Notes: generated by a model from the sequence alone, not told the origin. A stretch of 64,000 nt of DNA from JBHJGM01 sp050331815 (GCA_050331815.1 JBHJGM010000012.1:1-64000); one strand, 5' to 3'; positions 30,409 through 40,051 are shown, counted from the stretch's first letter. Translations and numbers: made by a program.

Positions 30409-32046
30409 GTGGGCGCTGTCTTTCTGCTGACAGTTGTGTGGACCCTGCTCTCGTTTGCTGCCTTTACCCTGATGGTGGCCGCGCTGTCTTACTGGAAGAC
30501 GCGTGGCGACGATCGCGGAAGTTCCGAAGGTTACTTCCTGGGCGGGCGTAACTTGCGCTGGTACTTCATCGCCGGCTCGCTGTTGCTGACAAACTTGTCC
30601 TCGGAGCAGATGGTCGGCCTCAACGGCGGGGGCTACACCCACGGTATGGTCGTGATGGCCTGGGAGGTCGTCGCGGCGGTCACAATGGTCTTCATGGCCA
30701 TTTTCATGCTGCGCGAATACTTGCGGCGCGGCATCGCCACCATACCGGATTTTGTGGCCCAGCGCTACGACCGCCAACTGCGCGACCTGCTGACCGCCGT
30801 CAGTCTCTTCCAGATGATTTTTCTGGTCCTGCCGTTTATTTTGTACTCCGGGGCGCTGGCCCTGAACGCCATCTTTCGCCCGGACCAGTTGCTGGGCATC
30901 AGCGAAACGCAGTCCCTCTGGCTGATGATTGTACTCACAGGCGTGGTGGGCAGCATCTACGCGATTGGCGGAGGCCTGCGGGCGGTGGCCGTCTCCGATA
31001 CGATTAACGGCATCGGCCTGGTCATCGGCGGCTTTCTGGTGCCGTTTTTCGCGGTGGTTGCGCTCGGTGAGGGGAGTCTGACTCAGGGCCTGAACACGCT
31101 CGTTTCAGAAAACCCGCAGCGGCTCAACCCGGTGGGAGGGCCCACGGCGGACATCCCCTTCAGCACGCTCTTCACCGGGATGTTGTTCATCAACTTCGCC
31201 TACTGGTGCACCACGCAGTATATCATTCAGCGGACCTTTGCCACGCGCAGCCTCGCCCAGGGGCAAAAGGGCATTCTGTTTGCGGCCGCCATGAAGCTAC
31301 TGGGCCCGCTTTACCTCGTCCTGCCGGGCATCCTGGCCTGGCACATTTTCGGACCGGACCTGGAAGCGGGCGACTACGCCTATCCGAATCTGGTCAACGC
31401 GGTCATGCCGGACTGGCTGGCCGGCTTCTTTGCGGCGGTGCTGTTTGGCGCCGTGCTCAGTTCGTTCAACAGCACGCTCAACAGCGCGGCGACCATCTTC
31501 AGCCTCAACTTCTACCAGCCGCTGCGTAAGCAGGCGGGCGACAGGGAAGTTATCGCGGCGGGCAAGGTCTTCGGCATCGTGGTGGCGGTGGCTTCGGTGG
31601 TGATCGCACCGTTGATCGCGTATTCACCCGAGGGCTTGTTTAACCTGATGAAGAAGATCGGCTCGGTCTTTTGCGCGGTGCCGATGATCGTGGTGCTTGG
31701 CATGTTCAATCGCCGCATCCCACCGATCGCGGCCAAGATCGCCTTCGTCATCGGCGTGGTTCTGTACAGCACGCTGGCCTACGGCTTTGAGCACACCTAC
31801 TTCGGGCACGAGTTGAACTGGCTGCACACCGTCGCCTTCAGTGCGGGCGTGCCCTCGGTCTTCATGCTGATCTTTGGCTGGCTGAAGCCGTATTCCGGCA
31901 ACGTCTCCGCTAGCGAAACAGAGAGCGTCGAGGGCATGGACCTGGAGCCCTGGAAGTGGGCCCGACCCGTTGGCGCGCTGGTGCTGGTGCTGGTCGTCGG
32001 TGTCTACGCCGGGCTGTGGTATATTTCCGGCGGCGGCTGGGGCTGA
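30409..32046 (+). CDS. sodium/solute symporter (SSS family)
   Basis: 545 residues from a GTG at 30409, with about 14 predicted membrane helices. Typical features are an early EGYFLGGRNLRWYFIAGSL, the LSSEQMVGLNGGGY helix, and LSSFNSTLNSAATIFSLNFY, which contains the serines of the Na2 site. SSS transporters take up sugars, amino acids or vitamins with sodium. Bacterial members in this lineage often import sugars; the substrate here is unknown. The gene stands alone 45 bp after tRNA-Cys. The gap to the next, convergent gene holds no clear terminator. Confidence 0.88.
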   Translation: MGAVFLLTVVWTLLSFAAFTLMVAALSYWKTRGDDRGSSEGYFLGGRNLRWYFIAGSLLLTNLSSEQMVGLNGGGYTHGMVVMAWEVVAAVTMVFMAIFMLREYLRRGIATIPDFVAQRYDRQLRDLLTAVSLFQMIFLVLPFILYSGALALNAIFRPDQLLGISETQSLWLMIVLTGVVGSIYAIGGGLRAVAVSDTINGIGLVIGGFLVPFFAVVALGEGSLTQGLNTLVSENPQRLNPVGGPTADIPFSTLFTGMLFINFAYWCTTQYIIQRTFATRSLAQGQKGILFAAAMKLLGPLYLVLPGILAWHIFGPDLEAGDYAYPNLVNAVMPDWLAGFFAAVLFGAVLSSFNSTLNSAATIFSLNFYQPLRKQAGDREVIAAGKVFGIVVAVASVVIAPLIAYSPEGLFNLMKKIGSVFCAVPMIVVLGMFNRRIPPIAAKIAFVIGVVLYSTLAYGFEHTYFGHELNWLHTVAFSAGVPSVFMLIFGWLKPYSGNVSASETESVEGMDLEPWKWARPVGALVLVLVVGVYAGLWYISGGGWG

Positions 32047-32178
32047 GCTGAGTCTGCTTGTCGTTGTGAAGCCAGGAAGGGAGCTCCGGTCGCTTTTATC
32101 TACGTTATAGCAGGCGTCTTTCGATAACTCGCACCAACGCGCGCCCGAAAGCTTCAGCCCGGAACACGCCCCCTTCAG

Positions 32179-33168
32179 CTATTCGCCCAGACCCCAGTCG
32201 CGCAGGCGCTGCTGGTTGAGGCCCTCAACACCGTTGGTGTGGTAGGCGATGAAGCCGTTGTCGCCCGGACAAATCAGAAAGAGTACGTTACCACTTCCTC
32301 CGCCGAAGCCCACATTGTGCACGCGCTCGTGCGGGGCGATAATGTTACGGATGAGTTTGCCCTCGGGCGAAAAAACATGGACCGCGCCGGGCTGCTGCAC
32401 CCGTGCGTCGCCCTGTTTGATTTTGGCACCCGCACGGGAGATGTAGATGTTGCCGTCGGCGTCGCAGCGCAGCCCGTCGGTATAGGCGTAGCCCTGCTTG
32501 GGGAGTTCGGGCTTTGAGTCCGTGGGGGAGAGCCGTCCGTCGGCGTTAATTTTGTAGATGCCGGTGGCCAGAATGAGCCGTTGCCCGTCCGGCGATACGT
32601 CGAGCCCGTTGGCGTAGGCGCTGGTCACCTGCTCCGGGTTGGATCCGTCAAGGTCGAGCCGCCAGACGCCGTTCTTCATGCAGCTCACGTAAATCTGCTG
32701 CCCATCCTTGGAGAAGGCGACGTCGTTAGGCGCGTTGTTCCAAAAAAGACCCTCGAATCCGAAATCGTGCAGCACTGTGATTTCTTTGGTTTCGATGTCG
32801 ATGCGCACGAGTCGCCCGCCCTGCTGGTCGGCCATGTACAGGTTGCCATCGGGACCGATGCGTAGCCCGTTGCCGCGCATGCCTTCGGGCAGCTCGACGA
32901 AGATCTCCGCGTTGCGATTGCCTGGCAGTATACCGATGTTCCCGCGGCTGCGCACATCGAGCCCGTCGGCGGCCATGTTGCAGAAGTAGAAGTTGCCCTG
33001 CAGGTCGGAAACCGCGCCTTCCATCTTGCTCGTCCCGATAACCGCCGTCAGCGGCACGGCTTTGACTTCGGGAACCTCGGCCAGGGTCGCAACAGGCAGG
33101 ACTGCCGCGTGCGCGCTGGCGGCAAGTATCCCCAGGGTCAGGGTACGTCGTAAGCTCATGGGCTTCAT
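32179..33168 (-). CDS. exported SMP-30/gluconolactonase-like beta-propeller protein
   Basis: About 329 residues starting MKPMSLRRTLTLGILAASAHA, a signal peptide. The propeller blades carry the family pattern: DLQGNFYFCNMAADG, IGPDGNLYMADQQGGRLVRI, FSKDGQQIYVSCMKNGVWRL, DVSPDGQRLILATGIYKI and DADGNIYISRAGAKI. Members hydrolyse sugar lactones with a bound divalent metal. Secretion suggests action on an external lactone or a binding role. Not obviously in an operon with the amidohydrolase upstream, 127 bp away. Confidence 0.75.
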   Translation of the reverse strand: MKPMSLRRTLTLGILAASAHAAVLPVATLAEVPEVKAVPLTAVIGTSKMEGAVSDLQGNFYFCNMAADGLDVRSRGNIGILPGNRNAEIFVELPEGMRGNGLRIGPDGNLYMADQQGGRLVRIDIETKEITVLHDFGFEGLFWNNAPNDVAFSKDGQQIYVSCMKNGVWRLDLDGSNPEQVTSAYANGLDVSPDGQRLILATGIYKINADGRLSPTDSKPELPKQGYAYTDGLRCDADGNIYISRAGAKIKQGDARVQQPGAVHVFSPEGKLIRNIIAPHERVHNVGFGGGSGNVLFLICPGDNGFIAYHTNGVEGLNQQRLRDWGLGE

Positions 33169-33295
33169 GCGTTTCAAAGGGAAAGCGTAAGTCACGGCGA
33201 AAGTGTTCGATTGCCGTGCCGGTTACGCAAACTTTTCGACAGCCATTGAGTGCATTGGTGCTTCGGCCAGCAAAAATAATTGTGCCCGCGGCTTC

Positions 33296-34519
33296 TCAAT
33301 TAAGTTCGTATCCATCGGCCTGATACAGGGGTTTGCCCTGGCGATAGGTTGCGAGCACATCCTCGGGCGTGACGCGGGTCAAGACGCTAGCCGGCAGATG
33401 GCGACTGCGCCGCAAATGCGGCTGATGAAAGTTCAGCACCACAAAACTGGCGGGCAGGCCTGTTTCAAGATAGCCGTAATGGTCGCCTCCCAGCGCGGGG
33501 CGGATGTTGCTGGCGGCCATCCGGAGAATCGCGAGCGGGTCGGGCCGGACGGCGTCACCGTAAAGACTTTTGGTGAGTTTGTAGGTGTAGTCGAGTTCGG
33601 TGAGCATGCTGGGGCTGTTGAGCAAGCCGTTGTCAGTGCCAAGCAACAGGTTGATGCCGGCGTCGAGCAGCGCGGGGATGGGCGGCAGCGGCAGGCCCAG
33701 GTTGGCGTTGGCGCGGGGGTTGAGCACGCCGATCGTTCCGCTGTGGGCCAGGCGGGCGATCTCCACGGCGTTAGCCACGGTCAGATGCACGATGATAAAT
33801 GGGTCGTAGAGATCGAGGGCACGCTCCAAGTCGCCACGACCCGTCAGCGCCAGGCTGACCTCGCGGTAGCCCGCGTTTTCAAGGCAGTGAATGGCTCGCA
33901 GTTTTCCGCGCCGGGTGGTCAACTCGCGGATCTGCCGCCAGGCCGGTTCGGTCAGGTCGTTCATCGTGCTCTCGCTGAAGCCGTCGGCCACGTCCAGAAT
34001 GGCGTTGAGTTCAGCCAGGTCGGCGGGGGCCAGTTCGGCGCTGTTGGCTTTCAATGCCGCTGCGTCAAAAGGCACGCCGTCGAACTGCCCGAGGATGACC
34101 GACTCCACACCCGTGAGTTCCGAGGCCTCGCGCAGCAGCTCGCTGCCATAGGGACCCTGCTCACGAAAATCTAGATGGCAGACCGTGCCGGTGCGGGCCA
34201 TGTAGCGCAAATGAGCGCAGACGTGCTCCAGATGCTGCGGTCGCTCGATCTTGGCCAACTCGCGGTACTTGTAGCCGTTCGGGCGGAAGAAGCCCTGCTC
34301 CAGGGTCAGGCCGGTTGCGCCGTCGGGCAGGATGCTGTCACCCATATGCGTATGGGCGTTGTACAGACCGGGGATCACGACGTGCGCGCCGTTGTCGATT
34401 TGCAGGGCCGGCTCACCGAGTTCGAGCGTGGTCACGGAGTCGCCCTCCACTTTGAAGGTGCGGCAGCGCCGTGGCTCCAAATCAGCTCCGGCAAAGACGA
34501 TGCAGTCGTTCAGGGTCAT
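33296..34519 (-). CDS. metal-dependent amidohydrolase
   Basis: 407 residues with the composite fold of cytosine deaminase/atrazine chlorohydrolase-type amidohydrolases. The metal HxH is NAHTHMGD, about residue 55. Later histidines lie in AIHCLEN and IVHLTVAN, and the aspartate in LLGTDNGLLN. A C-terminal strand returns to the N-terminal beta-sandwich (SFVVLNFHQPHL). It deaminates or hydrolyses an unknown heterocycle. Monocistronic as far as can be seen; the next gene upstream on this strand ends 88 bp away. Confidence 0.8.
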   Translation of the reverse strand: MTLNDCIVFAGADLEPRRCRTFKVEGDSVTTLELGEPALQIDNGAHVVIPGLYNAHTHMGDSILPDGATGLTLEQGFFRPNGYKYRELAKIERPQHLEHVCAHLRYMARTGTVCHLDFREQGPYGSELLREASELTGVESVILGQFDGVPFDAAALKANSAELAPADLAELNAILDVADGFSESTMNDLTEPAWRQIRELTTRRGKLRAIHCLENAGYREVSLALTGRGDLERALDLYDPFIIVHLTVANAVEIARLAHSGTIGVLNPRANANLGLPLPPIPALLDAGINLLLGTDNGLLNSPSMLTELDYTYKLTKSLYGDAVRPDPLAILRMAASNIRPALGGDHYGYLETGLPASFVVLNFHQPHLRRSRHLPASVLTRVTPEDVLATYRQGKPLYQADGYELN

Positions 34520-34607
34520 GTGGGAGGTCTTTTGATCGGGTTGTCTAGTTGTCGGAAGGTCAAGATATCTGATTGTCGGGTGGTCGAGTGGTTTGGTAGA
34601 CGGGAGG

Positions 34608-35309
34608 TCAGGCGGGAGCGATTTCGGGGGCTGGGCGGCTGGCCGGGGACCAGTGTCCGGTCAGCCATCGGTGCAGCGCGTAAACGAGCGGCGTATCCAC
34701 CAACGCGATACACAGCTTGAGCAGCCAGTAGGCGAGGGTGGTCTGGAGGTACTCGCCAAAGCTCTTGAACACGCCCGGGTAGTAAAAGGCGATGCCGTTG
34801 AAGATAAGCGAATCGATCAGCTGCGAGGAGATGGTGGAAAGGTTGTTGCGCAGCCACATGTGGCGGCCCCCGGTAATGCGTTTCCAGAAATGGTAGGCCC
34901 AGACGTCGTGAGTTTGGGCGGCGAGGTAGGCCGTCAGCGAGGCGAGCACGATCAGTCCGACCGCCCCTAGTGTGGTGGCGAAGGCTTCCTGATGCGGGTA
35001 GCTGTCGGCCGGCGTCAGCACGATGGCCCAGTTTGCCAGCCCCAGCACGATGAGATTCGTTAAAAAGCCCATCCAGACCAGAAACTGCGCGTTCTTTTTG
35101 CCGTAGACCTCGGAGACAACGTCGGTGATTGGAAACGTAATCCAGTAGCACAGAATGCCCGCGCCGACCGGTGCGAACCAGATGGGCAAGTCGCTGAGCT
35201 TGCCGCTGATGACGTTAAGAATCGCCATCACGGCCACAAAGACCGTTAGGAGCAGGGCGTAGGGCTTGTCGATGGAACGCACAATGCCCGCTGTGGCAGC
35301 GGGTTGCAT
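34608..35309 (-). CDS. queuosine precursor transporter (YhhQ/VUT family)
   Basis: 233 residues from the ATG at 35309, with six membrane helices. Family marks are the early ILNVISGK, the IWFAPVGAGILCYWITFPITD stretch, and RNNLSTISSQLIDSLIFNGIAFY. YhhQ imports preQ0/preQ1 for queuosine, which modifies tRNAs with GUN anticodons such as the tRNA-Tyr in this window. The C-terminal tail is Pro-rich. It diverges from the toxin-antitoxin pair across 55 bp. Confidence 0.85.
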   Translation of the reverse strand: MQPAATAGIVRSIDKPYALLLTVFVAVMAILNVISGKLSDLPIWFAPVGAGILCYWITFPITDVVSEVYGKKNAQFLVWMGFLTNLIVLGLANWAIVLTPADSYPHQEAFATTLGAVGLIVLASLTAYLAAQTHDVWAYHFWKRITGGRHMWLRNNLSTISSQLIDSLIFNGIAFYYPGVFKSFGEYLQTTLAYWLLKLCIALVDTPLVYALHRWLTGHWSPASRPAPEIAPA

Positions 35310-35364
35310 GCCAGCGGATGAGGGTGCTGTTGACCAACACGTGCGAAGCTGGCAAGATACGTGT

Positions 35365-35616
35365 ATGAAGCAAAAGCTGACACTGACGGTGGACGCCGAG
35401 GTGGTCACCCAAATCAAGCGCACGGCGCGTCAGCGCGGCTCATCGGTCTCGTCGATGTTCGAGAAGTGGGCCCGCACGCAGCAGATTTCCCCAAAGCAGC
35501 CCACGCTTTCGGAGCAGCTGATGGGGACTTGGAATGAGGCCCGCCTTCGTGATCTAGCCAAGACCGATGGCCGGATCGCGGCAATCCTCGAGAAGCACAC
35601 CAAGCATATGAAATGA
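35365..35616 (+). CDS. antitoxin, DUF6364-like ribbon-helix-helix
   Basis: 83 residues from the ATG at 35365. LTLTVDAEVVTQIKRTARQR looks like the strand-helix start of DUF6364/CopG-type antitoxins. The C-terminal half (LSEQLMGTWNEARLRDLAKT) would wrap the toxin. The stop overlaps the PIN gene start by four bases, the usual antitoxin-first arrangement. It likely represses its own promoter in the 55 bp gap. Confidence 0.7.
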   Translation: MKQKLTLTVDAEVVTQIKRTARQRGSSVSSMFEKWARTQQISPKQPTLSEQLMGTWNEARLRDLAKTDGRIAAILEKHTKHMK

Positions 35617-36026
35617 GAGCGCTTTTGGACACGAACATTCTGCTAGATGTCCTGATGGAACGGCGTCCTTGGTTCATAGAGTCTGGGGCTGTGGTTGATT
35701 GGTGTTCGGCAAATCCTGGTGGCGGTTGGATTGCCTGGCATAGCTTGTCCACGCTTTACTATCTGGGTCGACGTCATGTTGGGCAGTCACTCGTGATGCA
35801 GCAGATCGAGACGCTGACGAACAAGGTAGACATCTGCCCGGTGGATTCGCGCTCGGCGCAATTGGCGCTGGCATTGCCTATGAAAGACTTTGAGGACGCC
35901 ATGCAGGCGGCGGCCGCGCAAAGCGCCCGCCTGGACGCTGTGGTCACGCGCAACGTGTCGGATTACAAGGGCTCGGTCGTCCCGGCGATGGCCCCTGCGA
36001 ACTTCTTAATGCAGGTGGAGGAGTAA
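35613..36026 (+). CDS. PIN-domain toxin (VapC-like)
   Basis: 137 residues. The PIN acidic residues are in place: D6 in LLDTNILLDVL, with D12, D92/E94/D95 in KDFEDAMQ, and the closing TRNVSDY with D117. PIN toxins cut RNA, often tRNA. The ATGA overlap with the preceding antitoxin gene indicates a type II module. The pair sits beside the transporter gene without other mobile signs. Confidence 0.8.
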   Translation: MRALLDTNILLDVLMERRPWFIESGAVVDWCSANPGGGWIAWHSLSTLYYLGRRHVGQSLVMQQIETLTNKVDICPVDSRSAQLALALPMKDFEDAMQAAAAQSARLDAVVTRNVSDYKGSVVPAMAPANFLMQVEE

Positions 36027-36066
36027 GCTCGCCTGTACACCGACGACAGTTTCAACAATCGATTCC

Positions 36067-36525
36067 ATGTCTGACTCAACACCAGTTACGATTCCTCCGG
36101 TCGCCCTTTCTTTAACTGTACAGGACGCATCGGCTGCGCTGCATTTCTACAACAATGCGTTCGAAGCTCGGGAGCTCTACCGCTTCGAAGTTGCGGGAAA
36201 GGGCGTGTTGCATGCCGAATTCGCCGTGCGCGGAACGAAGCTTTACATCTCAGACGAGGCTCCTGACTTCCAGGCTTTCGCAATGCCAAGAGGCACGATG
36301 GCCAGTTGCCTGATTTGCCTTGAAAGCGATGACTGCGACGGCGATTACAAGCGCGCGATGGAAGCCGGGGCTAGTTCGATCACCCAGCCCGAAAACCAAT
36401 TTCACGGCGTGCGTAACGCGGTCGTTCTCGATCCGTTTGGTTACCGATGGTGTTTCAATCAAGTTGTCGAGGCTCTCACGGACGATGAAATCGCGCAGCG
36501 GGCCAAGGAGCGTATTGGGCTTTGA
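36067..36525 (+). CDS. VOC superfamily (PhnB/glyoxalase-like) protein
   Basis: 152 residues. It has the VOC beta-alpha-beta-beta-beta pattern twice: VALSLTVQDASAALHFYNNA, with later HAEFAVRGTKLYISDE, and AMEAGASSITQPENQFHGVR followed by DPFGYRWCFNQ. This close to PhnB-type proteins, whose exact reactions are mostly unknown; some are glyoxalase- or resistance-like. It starts 41 bp after the toxin gene, and may be read with it or alone. Confidence 0.75.
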   Translation: MSDSTPVTIPPVALSLTVQDASAALHFYNNAFEARELYRFEVAGKGVLHAEFAVRGTKLYISDEAPDFQAFAMPRGTMASCLICLESDDCDGDYKRAMEAGASSITQPENQFHGVRNAVVLDPFGYRWCFNQVVEALTDDEIAQRAKERIGL

Positions 36526-36648
36526 CAGCGCATCACCTTCAGCGATTTGACCCAACAAATGCTTGAGGTTGAGCGCGGCGGGACCCCCAGCAGGGATTCA
36601 TCTAGTGCGAAGCGACCGGGCTCGGAATAACCCGGTGAGCGAGCGCGG

Positions 36649-37995
36649 CTACATCACGCCGTGCGCGGACATGGCCTGTGCGACGCGGAGGAAGCCGGCG
36701 ATGTTGGCACCGGTGAGGGTGTCGTCCTGCTGGCTGTACTTTTTGGCGTAGTGGCGGCAGGCACTGTGGATGTTCTTCATGATGCCCTGCAGACGCGCGT
36801 CCACATCCTCAAAGCTCCAGGATTCCCAGCCGGCGTTTTGCTGCATCTCCAGCGCGGAAACGGCCACCCCGCCCGCGTTGGCAGCCTTGGCCGGCCCGAA
36901 CAGCAGCCCGGCCTCGCGGTAGACGTCGATGGCCTCGGCGGTCGAGGGCATGTTGGCCCCCTCGCAAACAAGCTTGCAGCCGTTAGCCGCGAGTTGGCGC
37001 GCCGCATCCGCGTCGATTTCATTCTGGGTGGCGCAGGGAAAGGCCAGGTCGCAGGGGATGTCCCAAACGCTTTTGCCCTTGCGATATTCGGCTTCCGGAC
37101 GGCAACTGTTGTATTCCGACAGGCGTCCGCGCTCGATCTCCTTAATGGAGCGTAGCGCGTCGAAGTCCAGGCCCTCGCCGTCGTAAATCGACCCGGAGGA
37201 ATCTGAGCAGGCGACGACTTTCGCGCCGAGGTCCTGCAGCTTTTTGATCGCGTAGAGGGCGACGTTGCCGGAACCGGAGACGATCGCGGTCTTGCCTTCC
37301 AGCGATTCGTTGTGCGCGGCGAGCAGTTCCTGCGCGAAGTAAACCGCGCCAAAGCCGGTGGCCTCCTTACGCCCGAGGGAGCCACCCCAGGCGGTGTCCT
37401 TGCCGGTCAGCACGCCCAACTCGTAACGCCCCGAGAGCCGTTTGTATTGTCCGAAGAGGTAGCCGATTTCGCGACCACCGACCCCAATGTCGCCCGCGGG
37501 CACGTCGGTCGACTCGCCGATGTGGCGAAAGAGCTGCGTCATGAAGCTCTGGCAAAAGCGCATGATTTCGCAATCGCTGCGGCCCTTCGGATTGAAGTCC
37601 GAGCCGCCCTTGCCCGCGCCCAGTTGCAGTCCGGTCAGACTGTTTTTGAAGATCTGCTCGAAGGCCAAAAACTTAATGACCCCCAGGTTGACTGTTGGAT
37701 GAAAGCGCAGGCCGCCTTTGTAGGGGCCCAACGCACTGTTGAAATGCACGCGAAAGCCGCGGTTGACGTGGACCTCACCGGCGTCGTCCTGCCAGGCCAC
37801 CCGAAAAATGATCTGGCGTTCGGGCTCGCAGAGGCGCTCGAGCAGATTGCCTTCGCTGATTTCGGGATGCTCCTCGATGACGGGCGAGAGGGTGTCGAGC
37901 ACCTCGTCGACTGCCTGTAAAAAGACGCCTTCGGTGTGGTTGCGCTCGCGGACGTTTTCCTTGACCGAGACCAGGGCTGGATGGATCGACGACAT
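36649..37995 (-). CDS. gdhA: NADP-type glutamate dehydrogenase
   Basis: 448 residues, the length of E. coli GdhA (447). The substrate site has PYKGGLRFHP (K93), the catalytic lysine in GAGKGGSDF (K129) and D169 in VPAGDIGVGG. The Rossmann part shows VSGSGNVALYA. It makes glutamate from 2-oxoglutarate and ammonia in the cytoplasm. It is alone; the next gene upstream on this strand ends 74 bp away. Confidence 0.95.
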   Translation of the reverse strand: MSSIHPALVSVKENVRERNHTEGVFLQAVDEVLDTLSPVIEEHPEISEGNLLERLCEPERQIIFRVAWQDDAGEVHVNRGFRVHFNSALGPYKGGLRFHPTVNLGVIKFLAFEQIFKNSLTGLQLGAGKGGSDFNPKGRSDCEIMRFCQSFMTQLFRHIGESTDVPAGDIGVGGREIGYLFGQYKRLSGRYELGVLTGKDTAWGGSLGRKEATGFGAVYFAQELLAAHNESLEGKTAIVSGSGNVALYAIKKLQDLGAKVVACSDSSGSIYDGEGLDFDALRSIKEIERGRLSEYNSCRPEAEYRKGKSVWDIPCDLAFPCATQNEIDADAARQLAANGCKLVCEGANMPSTAEAIDVYREAGLLFGPAKAANAGGVAVSALEMQQNAGWESWSFEDVDARLQGIMKNIHSACRHYAKKYSQQDDTLTGANIAGFLRVAQAMSAHGVM

Positions 37996-38069
37996 AAGAC
38001 TTCCAGTTAATTATTTGCGTTGCAGTAGGCTGACGCGAATCCGCGCGAACGCAACTGAGAGCGCCGAGG

Positions 38070-39059
38070 TCAGCTTTCCATTCCCTCAAAGCACTCGCGC
38101 AGAAAATCGAGGTCTTCGACATCCAGCTTCTGGTCGACCAACGTCAGGTTCGCTTTGACCTCTTCAGCATTTTGAAACCCCGGGATCACGCTGGCCACAC
38201 CTCGGTGGCTGAGGACGAACCGCAGCGCCACCGCCGCGAGCTTTTCCCGGCTGGCACCGAAACGCGAGCGCAGGCGGCCCAGCCGCTGTTTCACCTTGGT
38301 CAGGTATTCGGGCTGGAACATGGGCGCGCCGCTGCGATTGTCACCGTCTTCAAATTGGGGCGGATCCTTCGGATCGAACCGCCCGGTCAACAGGCCGACC
38401 GCCAGCGGGCTAAAGGCGATAAAGGAGAGGTCGTGCTCTTTCAGCAGATTGGAGACCGTGGAACCGGCCTTGATGAAGCGCGTATCGATCAGGTTGGCGC
38501 GGCTTTGCAGCACCTCTGGCTGCACGATGGGCAGGATCTTTTCAAAGTCTTCTTCGGTGTAGGCGGACTGGCCTTTCAAGCGGATTTTACCTTCCTGCTG
38601 CAGGGCGTTAAGGGTTTCGGCGGCGGGCTCCAGGTAACGATCGTCGGGCCCGAAATCGGCGTTGTGCAGGTAGTACAGGTCGATGTGGTCACGCTTGAGA
38701 TTGCGTAGCGACTGCTCGCACTGGTGCCGCAAGTGGAACGGCTCGTAGGGGTGCGCCGCGCTGCCTTGAAGATAGCCGACCTTACTGGAGATCACGAACT
38801 CATCGCTATGGATATCCAGCCGCTCGAACACACGCGCCAACATGCGCTCGGAGTTTCCGTTGCCGTATAAGTCGGCCACGTCAAAGTGGTTGATCCCCTC
38901 CTGAATCGCCAGGTCGACGGCTCCGGTGATGGCGTCTTCGTCAACCTCCGGCCAGCCGTGAGATTTCCCGTTCACCCAGTTCAGGCCGCCCAGGCTGGCA
39001 CAGCCCAGACCCAGTTCAGAGACTTCGATATCGCTTTGCCCCAGCTTGCGATAATTCAT
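38070..39059 (-). CDS. aldo/keto reductase
   Basis: 329 residues from ATG 39059; the in-frame ATG at 39074 adds five residues. The catalytic tetrad is complete: D60 and Y65 in FDVADLYGNGNSE, K93 in SSKVGY, and H132 in LYYLHNADF. A C-terminal phosphate-binding region (VIPGFQNAEEVKAN) fits NADP(H). The L-x-L-G-x-A-S-L-G start resembles the AKR subgroup acting on sugars such as D-threo-aldoses. Substrate unknown. Confidence 0.85.
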   Translation of the reverse strand: MNYRKLGQSDIEVSELGLGCASLGGLNWVNGKSHGWPEVDEDAITGAVDLAIQEGINHFDVADLYGNGNSERMLARVFERLDIHSDEFVISSKVGYLQGSAAHPYEPFHLRHQCEQSLRNLKRDHIDLYYLHNADFGPDDRYLEPAAETLNALQQEGKIRLKGQSAYTEEDFEKILPIVQPEVLQSRANLIDTRFIKAGSTVSNLLKEHDLSFIAFSPLAVGLLTGRFDPKDPPQFEDGDNRSGAPMFQPEYLTKVKQRLGRLRSRFGASREKLAAVALRFVLSHRGVASVIPGFQNAEEVKANLTLVDQKLDVEDLDFLRECFEGMES

Positions 39060-39111
39060 CGCTGAAACAGTCATCGCGGAGCCCGCGTCAGGTCAAGCGG
39101 AGAGGGGGCCT

Positions 39112-39636
39112 TTGAAATTGGATTGCCGCCGCGACGCGGACGGCTTTCATCTGCAGGCCATGGACATCGAACTGAAAGTCTATCCCGAGCAGCTCTTTGC
39201 CTTCATCCAGACAAAGACCACTTTTACCGGACTCCGGGCCACCGTTGAAGCCAACCTGGGCCCCTTGATGGAGCTGAGCCAGACCCTCGGCGAACCGCGT
39301 CCGATGACCTTTTTCTACCGCGACGTTACCGGGATGGACCAGGAGTTTACCCTGCAGTTGGCCCTGCCCATTCAGGAGTGCGAGCAAAGCAAGCTAGGCA
39401 CCTCGCTCAAGGTCAAGCGGGTGCTGCCGCACGCCTGCGCCTACACTACTTTCACCGGTTCCTACGACGGTTTGATGGGCGCGTGGATGCAATTCTACGG
39501 CGGTTGCGAAGCCCAGGGCTACCAAACCGCCAACGAAGGGCGTGAGATATACCTGAAGTTTGACGGCGATGCCGCCTCAGCCGAAAACGTTACCGAACTG
39601 CAGATGGCGGTGCTCGGGCAGACGCTGGGTGTGTAA
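39112..39636 (+). CDS. GyrI-like/effector-binding domain protein
   Basis: 174 residues from a TTG at 39112 with a strong purine-rich leader (GGAGAGGGGG); an ATG start at 39160 would give 158. The beta-alpha-beta SOUL/GyrI-like ligand-binding fold is suggested by FAFIQTKTTFTG in the first half and LPHACAYTTFTGSYDGLMGA in the second, which align as two copies. No DNA-binding part is present. Such stand-alone proteins bind small hydrophobic compounds. It diverges from the AKR gene. Confidence 0.6.
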   Translation: MKLDCRRDADGFHLQAMDIELKVYPEQLFAFIQTKTTFTGLRATVEANLGPLMELSQTLGEPRPMTFFYRDVTGMDQEFTLQLALPIQECEQSKLGTSLKVKRVLPHACAYTTFTGSYDGLMGAWMQFYGGCEAQGYQTANEGREIYLKFDGDAASAENVTELQMAVLGQTLGV

Positions 39637-39653
39637 GGTGAGCTACTATGCCG

Positions 39654-39866
39654 TTAAGCTTTGCTCAGCTCGCTGCCGGACTTGAGCACCTCGTCGCCGT
39701 CTTCCTGTTCGATTAGGTAGGCGGGTGCGTCCTCGGAGGCGTCACGAGTGACTTCGCTGCCTTTCAGCGTCAGTGTGATTTTTTGGGTGTAGCGCTTTTT
39801 GACTTTGCCGGTGCCTTCGCCGTTGCCCCAATTCCATTTCACTTTGGTTCCTTCAGAGTAGCTCAT
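39654..39866 (-). CDS. HVA1/DUF2945 small TUDOR-like protein
   Basis: 70 residues starting MSYSEGTKVKWNWGNGEGTG. The protein has the hypervirulence-associated (HVA1, DUF2945) layout: a W-x-W-G-x-G strand, K-K-R-Y-T loop, an acidic stretch after T-R, and AYLIEQEDGDEVLKSGSEL. It is common in bacteria and of unknown role. The gene converges with the GyrI-like gene 17 bp away. Confidence 0.75.
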   Translation of the reverse strand: MSYSEGTKVKWNWGNGEGTGKVKKRYTQKITLTLKGSEVTRDASEDAPAYLIEQEDGDEVLKSGSELSKA

Positions 39867-40051
39867 TGGTTGCTTTGGTTTGTATTTGTGTATGCGGTTG
39901 CGGCGCGGGCGACATCGATTGATCAATAATCATCCGCAGGCTTCCGGCACTTGCAAGTTTTGCAGAGAAGTCGCCGCCAGCCACCGAGCGCTGCGTCTGC
40001 TCGGATTTCGGTTGTGCTGCCGCGAAAATCTGCGCTGTCTTGAGCGAATTC

